Origin: Hazenella coriacea
GTDB lineage: Bacteria; Bacillota; Bacilli; Thermoactinomycetales; Thermoactinomycetaceae
Reading direction: 5' to 3'
NCBI RefSeq assembly: GCF_004341825.1
Contig: NZ_SMAG01000008.1
Location: 1 to 64,000 of the forward strand
Length of the DNA stretch: 64,000 bases
Shown here one piece after another: positions 16,922 to 25,422 of this stretch. The position numbers and the translations under genes are program-made. Below the pieces are notes generated by a model. The model made no database searches. It was not told the origin of the DNA and worked only from the letters and a program-made list of their open reading frames with translations. Within the stretch, counting starts at the first letter, position 1; every line of letters starts with the position of its first letter.

Positions 16922-17878
16922 TCAGGAGCTAGATTCGCTATACTGGTCTAAAATTTTAATTAGTTTTTCTTTTGTTGATGCGATTAACTCAAAAGGCTTT
17001 TGTATCCGTGCATTTTCCCCGTATGAAAGAAAGTAATTGGAGAAAAAATTGACATCATGTTTTGAAATGAATCCTTCTAGAAATCCTGAACCATCCTCTC
17101 TTTTCCTTAAATATATATGGGGCCATTCAATGGAACTGCATTGTTCCACTCCTTTTGCAGTTAACTCTACATGCAATTCTAATATTTCTTTATTTCTATT
17201 AAGGATTGAAAAGCGGTTCTTTAAGCTGATATTTGATAGATCAATGGGATCGTTATTTCCATCGAGGTCTACAGATTTTATACGATCACATCTAAAAACT
17301 CGATAATCTTTTCTAAGAAAACAATAAGATGGACAATACCACTTTCCTTCCTTGGCATATATCCCAATCGGTTGGATTTTTCTTAAGTGGGAGTCTCCAT
17401 TTGTCTCATAGTGGATGATAAGAACATCCTGTTGAATGGCTGCATCTAATAGCTGTCTTAAAAATGGGATGTGTTCTTGTTGGTGTGTTGTTACAAAATC
17501 CACTTTATCTTGCATTTGATCAATGGTATCTCGAAGATCTCCAGAAAGATTTAGATAAAATTTTCTTTTAATTGATTCATACTCAATATTAAATGGGAGA
17601 GAAATATAATGCCTTAATGCATGAATCGAAAAAAATATAGCTACCGCTTCGTCTTCAGTAAATGCGATGGGAGGAAGAATTCTTTCTTTTAAGACTTGAT
17701 AACCGCCATGAGGTCCTACTTCTGAATATAAGGGTACACCCATCTCGCTCAACTCTTGTAAATCTCGCAATATAGTTCTTTTGGATACCTCAAATTCTAG
17801 TGCTAATTCTCCAACAGTAAATCTTTTCTTGCGATTAACCATCATTATCATTTCATTTAATCTTTTTGCCTTAGACAT
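16922..17878 (-). CDS. WYL-domain transcriptional regulator (DeoR-type HTH)
   Basis: 318 residues: an N-terminal HTH_11 domain (about 5-60; RFTVGELALEFEVSKRTILRDLQEL) and a WYL domain (about 140-215) with IHYETN, IQPIGIYAKEGKWY and FRCDRI, the strands thought to bind nucleic acid or ligand. The ATG at 17878 is chosen over the upstream one at 17890 because GGAGGGA fits it as RBS. It is divergent from the hydrolase gene at 17981, with a perfect palindrome between them, and probably controls that gene and itself. Confidence 0.9.
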   Translation of the reverse strand: MSKAKRLNEMIMMVNRKKRFTVGELALEFEVSKRTILRDLQELSEMGVPLYSEVGPHGGYQVLKERILPPIAFTEDEAVAIFFSIHALRHYISLPFNIEYESIKRKFYLNLSGDLRDTIDQMQDKVDFVTTHQQEHIPFLRQLLDAAIQQDVLIIHYETNGDSHLRKIQPIGIYAKEGKWYCPSYCFLRKDYRVFRCDRIKSVDLDGNNDPIDLSNISLKNRFSILNRNKEILELHVELTAKGVEQCSSIEWPHIYLRKREDGSGFLEGFISKHDVNFFSNYFLSYGENARIQKPFELIASTKEKLIKILDQYSESSS

Positions 17879-17913
17879 AAATCCCTCCATCTAAACATGA
17901 CATCGTTTGTCAC

Positions 17914-17944
17914 TATTGTAATGTACAATAAGATCATTATTGTA
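17914..17944. promoter_or_regulatory. Candidate WYL-regulator operator
   Basis: Perfect palindrome TATTGTA-ATG-TACAATA (17914-17930) with an extra half-site TATTGTA at 17938-17944, in the 102-base divergent gap between the regulator and the hydrolase gene. Confidence 0.6.
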
Positions 17945-17980
17945 AGGGAAATTGATTAATTCATATAAGGAGGAGATAAG

Positions 17981-18796
17981 ATGATTCATTCATTCAAGAA
18001 TGGTATAGCAAGTAGAAGGTATTTTCAATCTGGAAGTATAAAGCTTTCTTATCTTGATTTTGGCGGTGTAAGTGAAAATATCCTGCTTATGTTACATGGA
18101 CACTTTGGTAATGCTAGAACTTTTTCAGAAATAGCATCTAGATTCAAAAATTGGCGAGTGATTAGTTTAGATCAACGTGGACACGGTTGGAGTGATCACC
18201 CCCTTGACAAGGACTACTCTCGGGAAAGCTACATAACAGATATTCTTAACTTGATTTGTCAGGAGTTAGGAGGAGCACCTGTAACTATATTAGGTCATTC
18301 TTTAGGGGGAGTGAACGCTTATCAGTTTGCTGCTCGCCATCCTGAACTTGTCAAAGCTGTAATTGTAGAGGATGTTGGTGCAGTCATTCATGGCGATCTA
18401 TCCTTGGTTGAAAAGTTCCCTAATCGTAGTTCTTCATTGAGAGAGCTAGGCAAAAAACTTAAGGAGATCGGAATTAAACACTTCGATTATTTTTTAGAAA
18501 GTGTGTTTGAAGATGAGAAAGGGTGGGGATTTCGTTTTGATGTACAAGGGATGAAAGTTTCCCAACAAAAGATCAATGGGGACTGGTGGGGAGATTGGTT
18601 ATCTTCTACTTGTCCAATTTTACTCATTCATGGTTTACAAAGCTTTGTATTAGACTTGAATCAAGCTAAACTTATGGAATCACAAAGACCCAATACAAAA
18701 CTTGAAGTTTTTGCGGATTGTGGTCATGATGTCCATCTTTGTGATTTAGATGGTTTTTACAAAGTCATGAAAAATTTTCTTGATGAGCTTAATTAG
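17981..18796 (+). CDS. Alpha/beta-fold hydrolase
   Basis: 271-residue hydrolase with oxyanion-site LHGHFGN, nucleophile elbow GHSLGG (Ser near residue 107), and a C-terminal acid/His pair in DCGHDVHL. It resembles haloperoxidase/esterase-like enzymes; substrate unknown. AAGGAGGAG precedes the ATG. Divergent from the WYL regulator and followed 59 bases later by a pyridoxamine-phosphate-oxidase-like gene in the same direction. Confidence 0.85.
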   Translation: MIHSFKNGIASRRYFQSGSIKLSYLDFGGVSENILLMLHGHFGNARTFSEIASRFKNWRVISLDQRGHGWSDHPLDKDYSRESYITDILNLICQELGGAPVTILGHSLGGVNAYQFAARHPELVKAVIVEDVGAVIHGDLSLVEKFPNRSSSLRELGKKLKEIGIKHFDYFLESVFEDEKGWGFRFDVQGMKVSQQKINGDWWGDWLSSTCPILLIHGLQSFVLDLNQAKLMESQRPNTKLEVFADCGHDVHLCDLDGFYKVMKNFLDELN

Positions 18797-18855
18797 GTAC
18801 ATGTTATAGTTTCTCTATGTTATTTAATTCACTAAAAAGTAGATGGGAGACTATC

Positions 18856-19509
18856 ATGAAAAGAATAGGAAAAATATTTGGGGGGTTAAAAACCCTTTCC
18901 GGACCTTTCCCACCCTTTCATACAGAACATCTTCCTCAGGCTCCTCATATTCTCTTTGGGGATTGGTTTCAGACTGCCCTTGATCAAGGAGAGATTGAAC
19001 CTCATGCCATGACCCTTTCAACCATTGATCCAAATGGGTTTCCAGATGCGCGTGTACTGATTTTAAAAGATTTTGACACATATGGATGGTATTTTGCGTC
19101 TAGCTCAAAAAGCAAGAAGGGATTGCAAATACTACAGAATCCAAAGGTCTCTTTAACTTTTTATTGGCCAGTAATCGGAAGGCAAGTGAGAGTACGAGGA
19201 ATGGCAGTGAATATGGGTAATGAATTAAGTGCAAGGGATTTCCTTCAACGGGGAAAGGTCGCACGGGCAATTGCTTTGATAGGAAAACAAAGCTCCATTT
19301 TAGATGAACAGGACGATTTAGAAGAAGCCGTTACTAAACAACTAGATCAGTTGGAAAGAAATCCACATCAGATCGATCCTTATTGGACTCTATATCGAGT
19401 GGAAGCAGAGGAAGTAGAGTTTTGGCAGGGAGATGAAAATCGGAAACACACAAGAGTTATATATCAATTAACAGAAAATGAATGGGTGAAAAAGCAATTA
19501 TGGCCGTAG
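18856..19509 (+). CDS. Pyridoxamine 5'-phosphate oxidase family protein
   Basis: 217-residue FMN split-barrel protein. It has the PdxH layout: PHAMTLSTIDPNGFPDARVLILKDFD, the FASSSKSKKG phosphate-binding loop, SLTFYWPVIGRQVRVRG and the C-terminal dimerisation region with VEFWQGDENR (true PdxH has EFWQGxxxRLHDR). The C-terminal RLHDR is changed to RKHTR, so specificity may differ from pyridoxal phosphate synthesis. The ATG at 18856 has GGGAGA before it; an ATG at 18817 lacks an RBS. Confidence 0.85.
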   Translation: MKRIGKIFGGLKTLSGPFPPFHTEHLPQAPHILFGDWFQTALDQGEIEPHAMTLSTIDPNGFPDARVLILKDFDTYGWYFASSSKSKKGLQILQNPKVSLTFYWPVIGRQVRVRGMAVNMGNELSARDFLQRGKVARAIALIGKQSSILDEQDDLEEAVTKQLDQLERNPHQIDPYWTLYRVEAEEVEFWQGDENRKHTRVIYQLTENEWVKKQLWP

Positions 19510-19530
19510 TGTCTAATGGGTGCTACGAAT

Positions 19531-19584
19531 GAGAAGGGGGTGTCTCATCATATTAATTTCGACTATGGGACACCCTTCTCTTCC
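19531..19584 (+). terminator. Terminator of the PdxH-like gene
   Basis: Stem GAGAAGGGGGTGTC.../...GGGACACCCTTCTC (19531-19546 with 19566-19580). It lies between convergent genes; the T-run is weak. Confidence 0.65.
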
Positions 19585-19589
19585 ATCCA

Positions 19590-20642
19590 TTAAACTAAAG
19601 CTCCTAAATGCTGCTTGGCATCGTAAGGTGTAAGGGGGTTATTTTGCCTAATCCGTTGAACAAAATCGGGATTTGCCAGTAAAGGGCGACCAAATGCTGC
19701 TAAGTTAATAGTGCCTCTTGCAATCGCTTGAGATGCTAAATTTACATCTAAATTGCCAACTCCGATAATAACTCCATCCCAATATTTCCGTACTAACTGA
19801 TGCAAAGTCATTCCATTTGCGATAATCTCAGCAAAATGGTTGGTCGATGGATGGAGGATCTTAAGCCCGACTTCCCGAAAGGCTACAATAAATGTTTTTA
19901 TCACATCTTCAGGCTCACTCCACTTATATTCTGGCAGATCGTCTTTTAGTTCAGAGAAGCGGATAATTGTACTTTCTACACCTACTTCTTTTATGACTGC
20001 TGACAATAGCTCTTTCATGAAGGTTAAGCGTTGTGCTTGGTTGCCGCCATACTGATCCTTCCGTTTATTTGTGACGTCTGAATTAAATTGGTCAATCAAA
20101 TAGCCATGTGCTCCATGAATTTCAACACCATCAAATCCTGCAACCATAGCATTTCGTGCAGCCTGTGCGTGTTGTTCAATCACTTCTTGGATATCAGGCT
20201 GGGACATCTCTTCTGGCATTTCATAGGGCTTATGCAATCGGTGAACTAGACCCTCAGCTTTAATTCTAGAAGGAGCTTGAGGAGGAAATCCTCCTGTTAA
20301 TTCATGATGTGTCAGCCTACCTACATGCCAGAGCTGTGCTACAATCGTTCCCCCTTCTTGATGGACAGCATCGGTTACTTTTTTCCAAGCTTTAATTTGA
20401 TCTTCTGTATAGATCCCTGGGACGCCAAAGGTACCTTTCGCTCTAGGGATTGGATTGATACCTTCTGTAATAATCAATCCGATTCCATCCGCAGCTCGCT
20501 TACGATAATATTCAACTACATCTAAACCTACTACCCCCGTTTTATCATCTGCAAAACTACGTGTCATGGGGGCCATGACAATACGAGTGGGAAGGTTCCA
20601 TTTCCCAATCTGGACGGGGTCTAATAAATGACTTTGTTCCAT
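19590..20642 (-). CDS. Old Yellow Enzyme family NADH:flavin oxidoreductase
   Basis: 350-residue FMN TIM-barrel ene-reductase. It has the N-terminal NRIVMAPMTRS-like strand (TRIVMAPMTRSFA), VAQLWHVGR, the active-site VEIHGAHGYLIDQF and the FGRPLLANPDFVQR phosphate-binding end. Closest in type to alkene reductases acting on enones and nitro compounds. The ATG at 20642 is used because AAAGGAG is placed properly for it; an in-frame GTG lies 9 bases further out. Divergent from an Lrp/AsnC regulator at 20799. Confidence 0.93.
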   Translation of the reverse strand: MEQSHLLDPVQIGKWNLPTRIVMAPMTRSFADDKTGVVGLDVVEYYRKRAADGIGLIITEGINPIPRAKGTFGVPGIYTEDQIKAWKKVTDAVHQEGGTIVAQLWHVGRLTHHELTGGFPPQAPSRIKAEGLVHRLHKPYEMPEEMSQPDIQEVIEQHAQAARNAMVAGFDGVEIHGAHGYLIDQFNSDVTNKRKDQYGGNQAQRLTFMKELLSAVIKEVGVESTIIRFSELKDDLPEYKWSEPEDVIKTFIVAFREVGLKILHPSTNHFAEIIANGMTLHQLVRKYWDGVIIGVGNLDVNLASQAIARGTINLAAFGRPLLANPDFVQRIRQNNPLTPYDAKQHLGALV

Positions 20643-20798
20643 ACAACTCACTCCTTTGACTAAACTGATTCCTTAGAATTAATCGTATATGGGATAGGGT
20701 ATATTGAACATAAGAAATTAAAGTTATTAGGATGTATTTACTTATAATATCCTTTTATTTTTGTTGTTTTGTATTTAAAACAAAGGAGATCTGTAGAT

Positions 20799-21233
20799 AT
20801 GGATGATCTAGATAAAAAAATATTGATGGTTCTTCAAGATCATGCCAGAATTTCAATGACTGAACTAGGGAAAGTTGTTGCATTATCACAGCCTGCAGTT
20901 ACAGAGAGAGTGCGGAGATTGGAAGAAAAGGGGATTATAGACCATTATCGAGCTATTGTTTCTCCTAATAAAGTGAATAAACACATCACAGCCTATCTAT
21001 TATTCCACACAAAAGGATGTGAGAGTTTCGTCGATTATTGCCAAAGCACTCCTGACGTTATGGAGTTACATAGAATTAGTGGACAATATAACTTCTTGGT
21101 AAAGGTAGTAACTGAATCACTACAATCACTAGAAGCTTTAATTAATTCAATGGGGGTGTATGGAGATTCAACCACATTGATAGTCCTCTCCTCACCGATC
21201 CAGCACAATAAGATCATTCCAATCACAGAATGA
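20799..21233 (+). CDS. Lrp/AsnC-family regulator
   Basis: 144 residues: an AsnC-type HTH (about 3-62; LDKKILMVLQDHARISMTEL, SQPAVTERVRRLEEKG) and an RAM ligand-binding domain (about 66-140; HITAYLLFHT, ISGQYNFLVKV). AAAGGAG is 11 bases before the ATG. Divergent from the ene-reductase. An AGGAT...ATCCT inverted repeat in the gap (about 20731-20755) may be its site. The effector is probably an amino acid or a small aromatic compound. Confidence 0.9.
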   Translation: MDDLDKKILMVLQDHARISMTELGKVVALSQPAVTERVRRLEEKGIIDHYRAIVSPNKVNKHITAYLLFHTKGCESFVDYCQSTPDVMELHRISGQYNFLVKVVTESLQSLEALINSMGVYGDSTTLIVLSSPIQHNKIIPITE

Positions 21234-21275
21234 GGTTTAAACCAGAAGGCAAAAGATACGATAACAAACTGAGAG

Positions 21276-21333
21276 TTGACAAGATCAATAGAGTGCAATA
21301 AAATGACCATAGTCATATTATGACCGTGGTCAT
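21276..21333 (+). promoter_or_regulatory. Promoter with double TetR operator
   Basis: TTGACA (21276-21281), 17 bases and TAAAAT (21299-21304). Two dyads, ATGACCATAGTCAT (21303-21316) and ATGACCGTGGTCAT (21320-21333), overlap the -10 and the transcription start and also pair with each other. They sit directly before a TetR gene, a clear autoregulation layout. Confidence 0.85.
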
Positions 21334-21353
21334 TTTATTGGGAGGTGATCTTC

Positions 21354-21938
21354 ATGTTAAGGGAAACTCGAAAAAGAGAATTAAAAGAGCAAATCTTTTT
21401 ACAAGCGGTACAGCTTTTTAAAGAGAGAGGATATGAAAATGTAACAGTACAACAGATTGCTTCTGCTTGTGGAATAGCTAAAGGAACTTTTTTTAATTAC
21501 TTTTCCAAAAAAGAAGAGATTCTATTGTATTTAGGAGAGTCCCAAATCGAATTATTCAACCGAAGTATGGAAAGGCATCAGGGGATTCAACACCCCAAAG
21601 AGCAAATTGAGCGTGTTTTAAGCGATTTATTACTTCGGTTTACAGAGCATGGTGAGCTTATGAAGCTTGCTGTATTGGAAATTATGAAATCTGCTTATCT
21701 GATTGAGAACGAGTCGAAAAGCATTCTTCAGCTGAAGCAAAGTATAGTTGCAATGATCGACCATGCAAAACAAAATGGAAAACTGAGCAATCATTGGAAT
21801 TCAGAGGTCATTGCCTCTACGATTGTTAGCATCTATTTTCATACCATGATGTCATGGTCGCTACATGACCAGAATTCAAAGATCAGTGATCTCTTTCAAC
21901 AACATTTGGATGTGGTGTGGGAAGGTATTGGAAGCTAG
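21354..21938 (+). CDS. TetR-family transcriptional regulator
   Basis: 194 residues, N-terminal HTH (about 8-55; KERGYENVTVQQIASACGIAKGTFFNYFSKKEEIL) and a helical effector domain. ATG with GGGAGGTG 8 bases before it. Transcribed with the FAD monooxygenase that starts 39 bases downstream, so it most likely represses its own operon through the two operators ahead of it. Confidence 0.92.
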   Translation: MLRETRKRELKEQIFLQAVQLFKERGYENVTVQQIASACGIAKGTFFNYFSKKEEILLYLGESQIELFNRSMERHQGIQHPKEQIERVLSDLLLRFTEHGELMKLAVLEIMKSAYLIENESKSILQLKQSIVAMIDHAKQNGKLSNHWNSEVIASTIVSIYFHTMMSWSLHDQNSKISDLFQQHLDVVWEGIGS

Positions 21939-21977
21939 GATCATCAGATGGTAGTAATCATTGATGGAGGTAGAATC

Positions 21978-23114
21978 GTGGAACATAAAGTTATTATCGT
22001 CGGTGGTGGAATCGCAGGTCTATGTGCAGCCATCGCATTGCAAAAGATAGGGATCGAGGCAAAAGTTTACGAGAGAAGCATAGAGCCGACAGTAGCGGGG
22101 GCGGGGATCATCATTGCTCCTAATGCATTACAGGCACTTGAGCCATTTGGAATGGCTGATGAAATTGTCCGTGCTGGAAAAGCAAGTGATGGTTTCCACT
22201 TGTTATCGGACAAAGGACAGACACTTACACATTTATCGATCCCCTCTGGTTTTCAAAAGATGTACTCCATTCACCGAAAAGATTTGCACCACCTGTTACT
22301 TTCTGTTCTCCAACCAGACACTGTCGTATGGGGAAAAGAGTGTACTAAAATTGAACAAGATGATCATCACGTGCGAATCACATTTCATGATGGCAGTGAA
22401 GCAGAAGGCACGATCCTAGTTGCGGCTGATGGCATTCATTCTATTGTTCGAAAGCAACTTTTTACGGGTAATTTTTATCGGTATGCTGGGTATACATGCT
22501 GGCGTGGCGTTATTTCTTCAGATGGTATTCCTGAATTATCGGAGGACTTTATTGAGACTTGGGGAACGAAAGGTCGTTTCGGTATAGTGCCGCTACCGAA
22601 GAATCAAGTCTATTGGTACGCCTTGATTAACTCTCAAGCGAATGATGCTCGACTTTCTAATTTTACCCCGAATGATTTGTACGACCATTTTAAAGATTAC
22701 CATAAGCCAATCCCAAGTTTGTTGAAAAATACGGAAAGTCATCAAATAATTCACCGTGATATCGTGGATATTGTTCCGATGCAGCGTTTTTATCTGAATC
22801 GTGTCATTTTCATTGGGGATGCCGCTCATGCAGTGACACCTAATATGGGACAAGGAGCTTGCCAAGCGATCGAGGATACTCGAGTACTTGCCGAGTGTAT
22901 GAAAAAATATACAGATTTCCGTCAAGCCTTTGAAGAATATGATATACATCGAAGGAAAAGAATCGAGAAAATATCAAACCAATCCATGATGTTTGGGAAA
23001 GTCGCACAAGCAGACAATCCTATTTTAACCTCAGTAAGAAATGGTTTACTGAAGTGGACACCTAAATCGGTTTTTCAAAGTCAGGCGAATCATATTTACA
23101 AGTTTCAACTATGA
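21978..23114 (+). CDS. FAD-dependent monooxygenase (PHBH fold)
   Basis: 378-residue class A flavoprotein hydroxylase. It has an N-terminal Rossmann motif (VIIVGGGIAGLCAAIAL), the DG motif (AADGIHSIVRK) and the GD motif for FAD (GDAAHAVTPNMGQGACQAIED). Such enzymes hydroxylate aromatic compounds or inactivate antibiotics such as tetracyclines and rifamycins; the substrate here is open. GTG at 21978 with GGAGG 7 bases before it is preferred to an ATG at 21948. The TetR partner upstream points to induction by a xenobiotic. Confidence 0.9.
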   Translation: MEHKVIIVGGGIAGLCAAIALQKIGIEAKVYERSIEPTVAGAGIIIAPNALQALEPFGMADEIVRAGKASDGFHLLSDKGQTLTHLSIPSGFQKMYSIHRKDLHHLLLSVLQPDTVVWGKECTKIEQDDHHVRITFHDGSEAEGTILVAADGIHSIVRKQLFTGNFYRYAGYTCWRGVISSDGIPELSEDFIETWGTKGRFGIVPLPKNQVYWYALINSQANDARLSNFTPNDLYDHFKDYHKPIPSLLKNTESHQIIHRDIVDIVPMQRFYLNRVIFIGDAAHAVTPNMGQGACQAIEDTRVLAECMKKYTDFRQAFEEYDIHRRKRIEKISNQSMMFGKVAQADNPILTSVRNGLLKWTPKSVFQSQANHIYKFQL

Positions 23115-23141
23115 GAATACAGTGTTGAGTGGCTATAGTGA

Positions 23142-23288
23142 TCAAAAGAAGTATCTGTGGTATTTGAAAGTATGGCTCATTCCTGTGACCCCAAAAGCGA
23201 TTTACCGCGATTTTATATTGCTCTACAAAATAACACAATCATTGGTTCATATGCCTTACTTCGGAATGATTGTCAAAGAGCGAATTGA
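23142..23288 (+). pseudogene. GNAT acetyltransferase remnant
   Basis: An open stretch without start encodes EVSVVFESMAHSCDPKSDL followed by PRFYIALQNNTIIGSYALLRND, the strand-beta2/beta3 region typical of GNAT N-acetyltransferases. It is cut off by TGA at 23286 before the acetyl-CoA-binding motif. N- and C-terminal parts are gone. Confidence 0.65.
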
Positions 23289-23389
23289 CCATCTACAATA
23301 ATGGGCATTCTATCAATGAAACCACCTCTTTCTAAATGAAAAAATGTCAAAAGTGGTCTCTAAACAATGAGTGAAAAGAGATGTTCTCA

Positions 23390-23773
23390 ATGAAGATCAA
23401 TTTAACCAGTGTATATGTAGATGATCAAGAAAAAGCTCTCCAGTTTTATACAGAGGTTTTGGGTTTTGTTAAAAAAAATGATTTACCAGCGGGGAAATTT
23501 AAATGGCTCACTGTGGTCTCTCCAGAAGGTCCAGATGATATTGAGCTCCTCCTTGAACCCAATGAGCACCCCGCAGCTAAGGTGTACCAACAATCTATAT
23601 TTAAGGATGGCATCCCTTTTACAACATTTACAGTGGGGGATCTTCAAAAAGAGTACAACAGAATGAAAAGTTTGGGAGTAGTTTTTCACACAAAGCCAAC
23701 AAAAATGGGGCCTGTAACGGTTGCTGTGTTAGATGATACTTGTGGTAACCTGATCCAACTAGTCCAGTTATAA
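23390..23773 (+). CDS. VOC (glyoxalase/bleomycin-resistance) superfamily protein
   Basis: 127-residue protein with two beta-alpha-beta-beta-beta modules: INLTSVYVDDQEKALQFYTEVLGF at the N-terminus and TVAVLDDTCGNLIQLVQL at the C-terminus, where E/H metal ligands of the family are partly replaced (N-L-I-Q). Members are dioxygenases, lyases or drug-binding proteins. The ATG at 23390 fits AAGAGA as RBS better than the ATG at 23381. Stands alone between a GNAT remnant and the beta-lactamase. Confidence 0.85.
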   Translation: MKINLTSVYVDDQEKALQFYTEVLGFVKKNDLPAGKFKWLTVVSPEGPDDIELLLEPNEHPAAKVYQQSIFKDGIPFTTFTVGDLQKEYNRMKSLGVVFHTKPTKMGPVTVAVLDDTCGNLIQLVQL

Positions 23774-23891
23774 AATCGTTTTGTTGTTCTGAGTCTGATT
23801 TAGTTCAGGCTCTTTTTATTGATTCAACCAATCAAAGAAACTTGTACTCATTGAACATCGAGCACAAGTTTCATGAATGGAAGATTATTTT

Positions 23892-24695
23892 TTATTTAAT
23901 CTCTGTTGGGATGATTTTCATTTCCTTCAAACAATCGATCGTAATATTTTTTGCTATTGTTCCACTGCCATCTATATTTGTAGCAAATACCCAAGTCTTA
24001 TTTTTTGTTTTAATAAAACCTACATACCAGCCTAGGCCTAGATCAGACAATCTTGTCCCTGTTTTTCCATACAGCGTATATTCATTTTGCTCATCGTTAA
24101 TCATTATTCTTTTAACTGTTTTAAGATTTTGTTCTTGATAAGGGAGTTTTTCTTCAACCAGTTGTTCTAAAAATTCAACCTGCTCTTGAGCGGAAATTTT
24201 CAAGCTACTGTCTAGCCAAAAGGTATCCAATCCCCCTGATATATCTTTATTGCCATAGTTCATTTTAGTGAGGTTATGTTGCATCCGTTCATTGCCAATA
24301 TCTTTTGCCATGTCTTGATAAAACCAAATAGCTGAATATCTCATAGCAGAAGCTAATGAATGATCCCTATTCCAAGTCTCAAACTCTCTGATCACTCCAT
24401 CCCATCTTTTTACTTCATATTCATCTATTATAGCTTTTTCTTCCAATCCGATGAGTGAATGGGGGACTTTAAAAGTAGATTCAGGAGTAAATGTTTGCTT
24501 ACTTCGATCCGGATTGTAAATATAGAGGTTATCTGTGTCTAAATCTTTGATAACCATTGTTCCATCAATACCTTTAAAAAGCTCATCTACATCCAGTTCT
24601 TTATCTGCTTTTCCAGATGCAGCTTGAATGCTACCCGTTTGACAAACGAAAAGAATTGTAAAAATCACTGCAATTAGTGTGTTCATTCTTTTCAT
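23892..24695 (-). CDS. Class D beta-lactamase
   Basis: 267-residue secreted serine beta-lactamase of the OXA/BPU-like class. It has a signal peptide (hydrophobic 5-20, cleavage near SIQA-A), active-site STFK (S73, K76), SAI (121-123) in place of SxV, YGN (147-149), a WLDSSLKIS segment and KTGT (211-214). The motif set is complete, so activity is likely. The ATG at 24695 has GAGGAGG 8 bases upstream; an ATG at 24701 is too close to it. No BlaR/BlaI-type regulator is adjacent; it is divergent from a MarR gene. Confidence 0.93.
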   Translation of the reverse strand: MKRMNTLIAVIFTILFVCQTGSIQAASGKADKELDVDELFKGIDGTMVIKDLDTDNLYIYNPDRSKQTFTPESTFKVPHSLIGLEEKAIIDEYEVKRWDGVIREFETWNRDHSLASAMRYSAIWFYQDMAKDIGNERMQHNLTKMNYGNKDISGGLDTFWLDSSLKISAQEQVEFLEQLVEEKLPYQEQNLKTVKRIMINDEQNEYTLYGKTGTRLSDLGLGWYVGFIKTKNKTWVFATNIDGSGTIAKNITIDCLKEMKIIPTEIK

Positions 24696-24880
24696 GATCA
24701 TGTCCTCCTCATAGGAACAATCAAATGGTCAATACTCCTGATGCTTGTATCTTGCTTTTAACTGTCAATCTACAAGCTTAAGTTAAATTATACTTATACT
24801 TTCGTGTGTTATAAATACTTTTTTATTGGTGAAAATTTGATTATTAGGCTAACGAAATTAGAAAAAGTAATTTATCCGAG

Positions 24881-24933
24881 TTGACAATCTATTTTAAATA
24901 GACTACATTTAGTTTAGTTAACTTAACTAAACT
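24881..24933 (+). promoter_or_regulatory. Promoter and MarR operator
   Basis: TTGACA (24881-24886), 17 bases and TACATT (24904-24909), followed at the start site by a perfect 11-1-11 palindrome, AGTTTAGTTAA-C-TTAACTAAACT (24911-24933). It precedes the MarR gene and is its likely autorepression site. Confidence 0.85.
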
Positions 24934-24954
24934 GAATACAGAGGTGTAATTGGA

Positions 24955-25422
24955 TTGGACGAATACATAAAAGTGGTTGATCAGATCAATCAAGCGTTTG
25001 AAAGATATCAAAACATAGTCTCACAAGAAGTAACTGAGGCACAACAATTGAAGAACTTTCATCTTTCTCCACAGCAAGAGCTCATCATGTTTTATATCAT
25101 TCGTCATCAACCTGTGACAGCACAGGAAATCGCCCATCACTTTCACATTTCTAAAAGTGCAGTGAGTCAAGTATTGGCAAAGTTACAAGATCATCAATTA
25201 ATTGAACGCCAGATCAATGCAGAAAACCGTAGGGAGTCACTGATCCGGTTAGCAACACGTGGCGAGGAATATGCTTCAGTCTTAACGAACATCGATGAAT
25301 TGCTTGTGCAGAAATATTATTCAAAGGTACCATTAAAGGATTTGAAGGAAGTTTTGCGCATATTTAATCATTTATTAGATGTAACCAAAAAGGACACAGA
25401 CCGGGAGGGGATTAGTCAATGA
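24955..25422 (+). CDS. MarR-family transcriptional regulator
   Basis: 155 residues with a winged helix (about 40-105; QPVTAQEIAHHFHISKSAVSQVLAKLQDHQLIERQ, then the wing NAENRRESLIRL). TTG start with GAGGTG 8 bases upstream. The stop overlaps the start of the MBL hydrolase (ATGA), so the pair is one translationally coupled operon under the palindromic operator at 24911. The inducer is probably a substrate of the MBL protein. Confidence 0.92.
   Translation: MDEYIKVVDQINQAFERYQNIVSQEVTEAQQLKNFHLSPQQELIMFYIIRHQPVTAQEIAHHFHISKSAVSQVLAKLQDHQLIERQINAENRRESLIRLATRGEEYASVLTNIDELLVQKYYSKVPLKDLKEVLRIFNHLLDVTKKDTDREGISQ

Noticed and set aside
23115-23320. A second open frame (VLSGYSDQKKYLWYLK...) across the GNAT remnant
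   Set aside because: No start/RBS pair and no family resemblance; the other frame has GNAT text.
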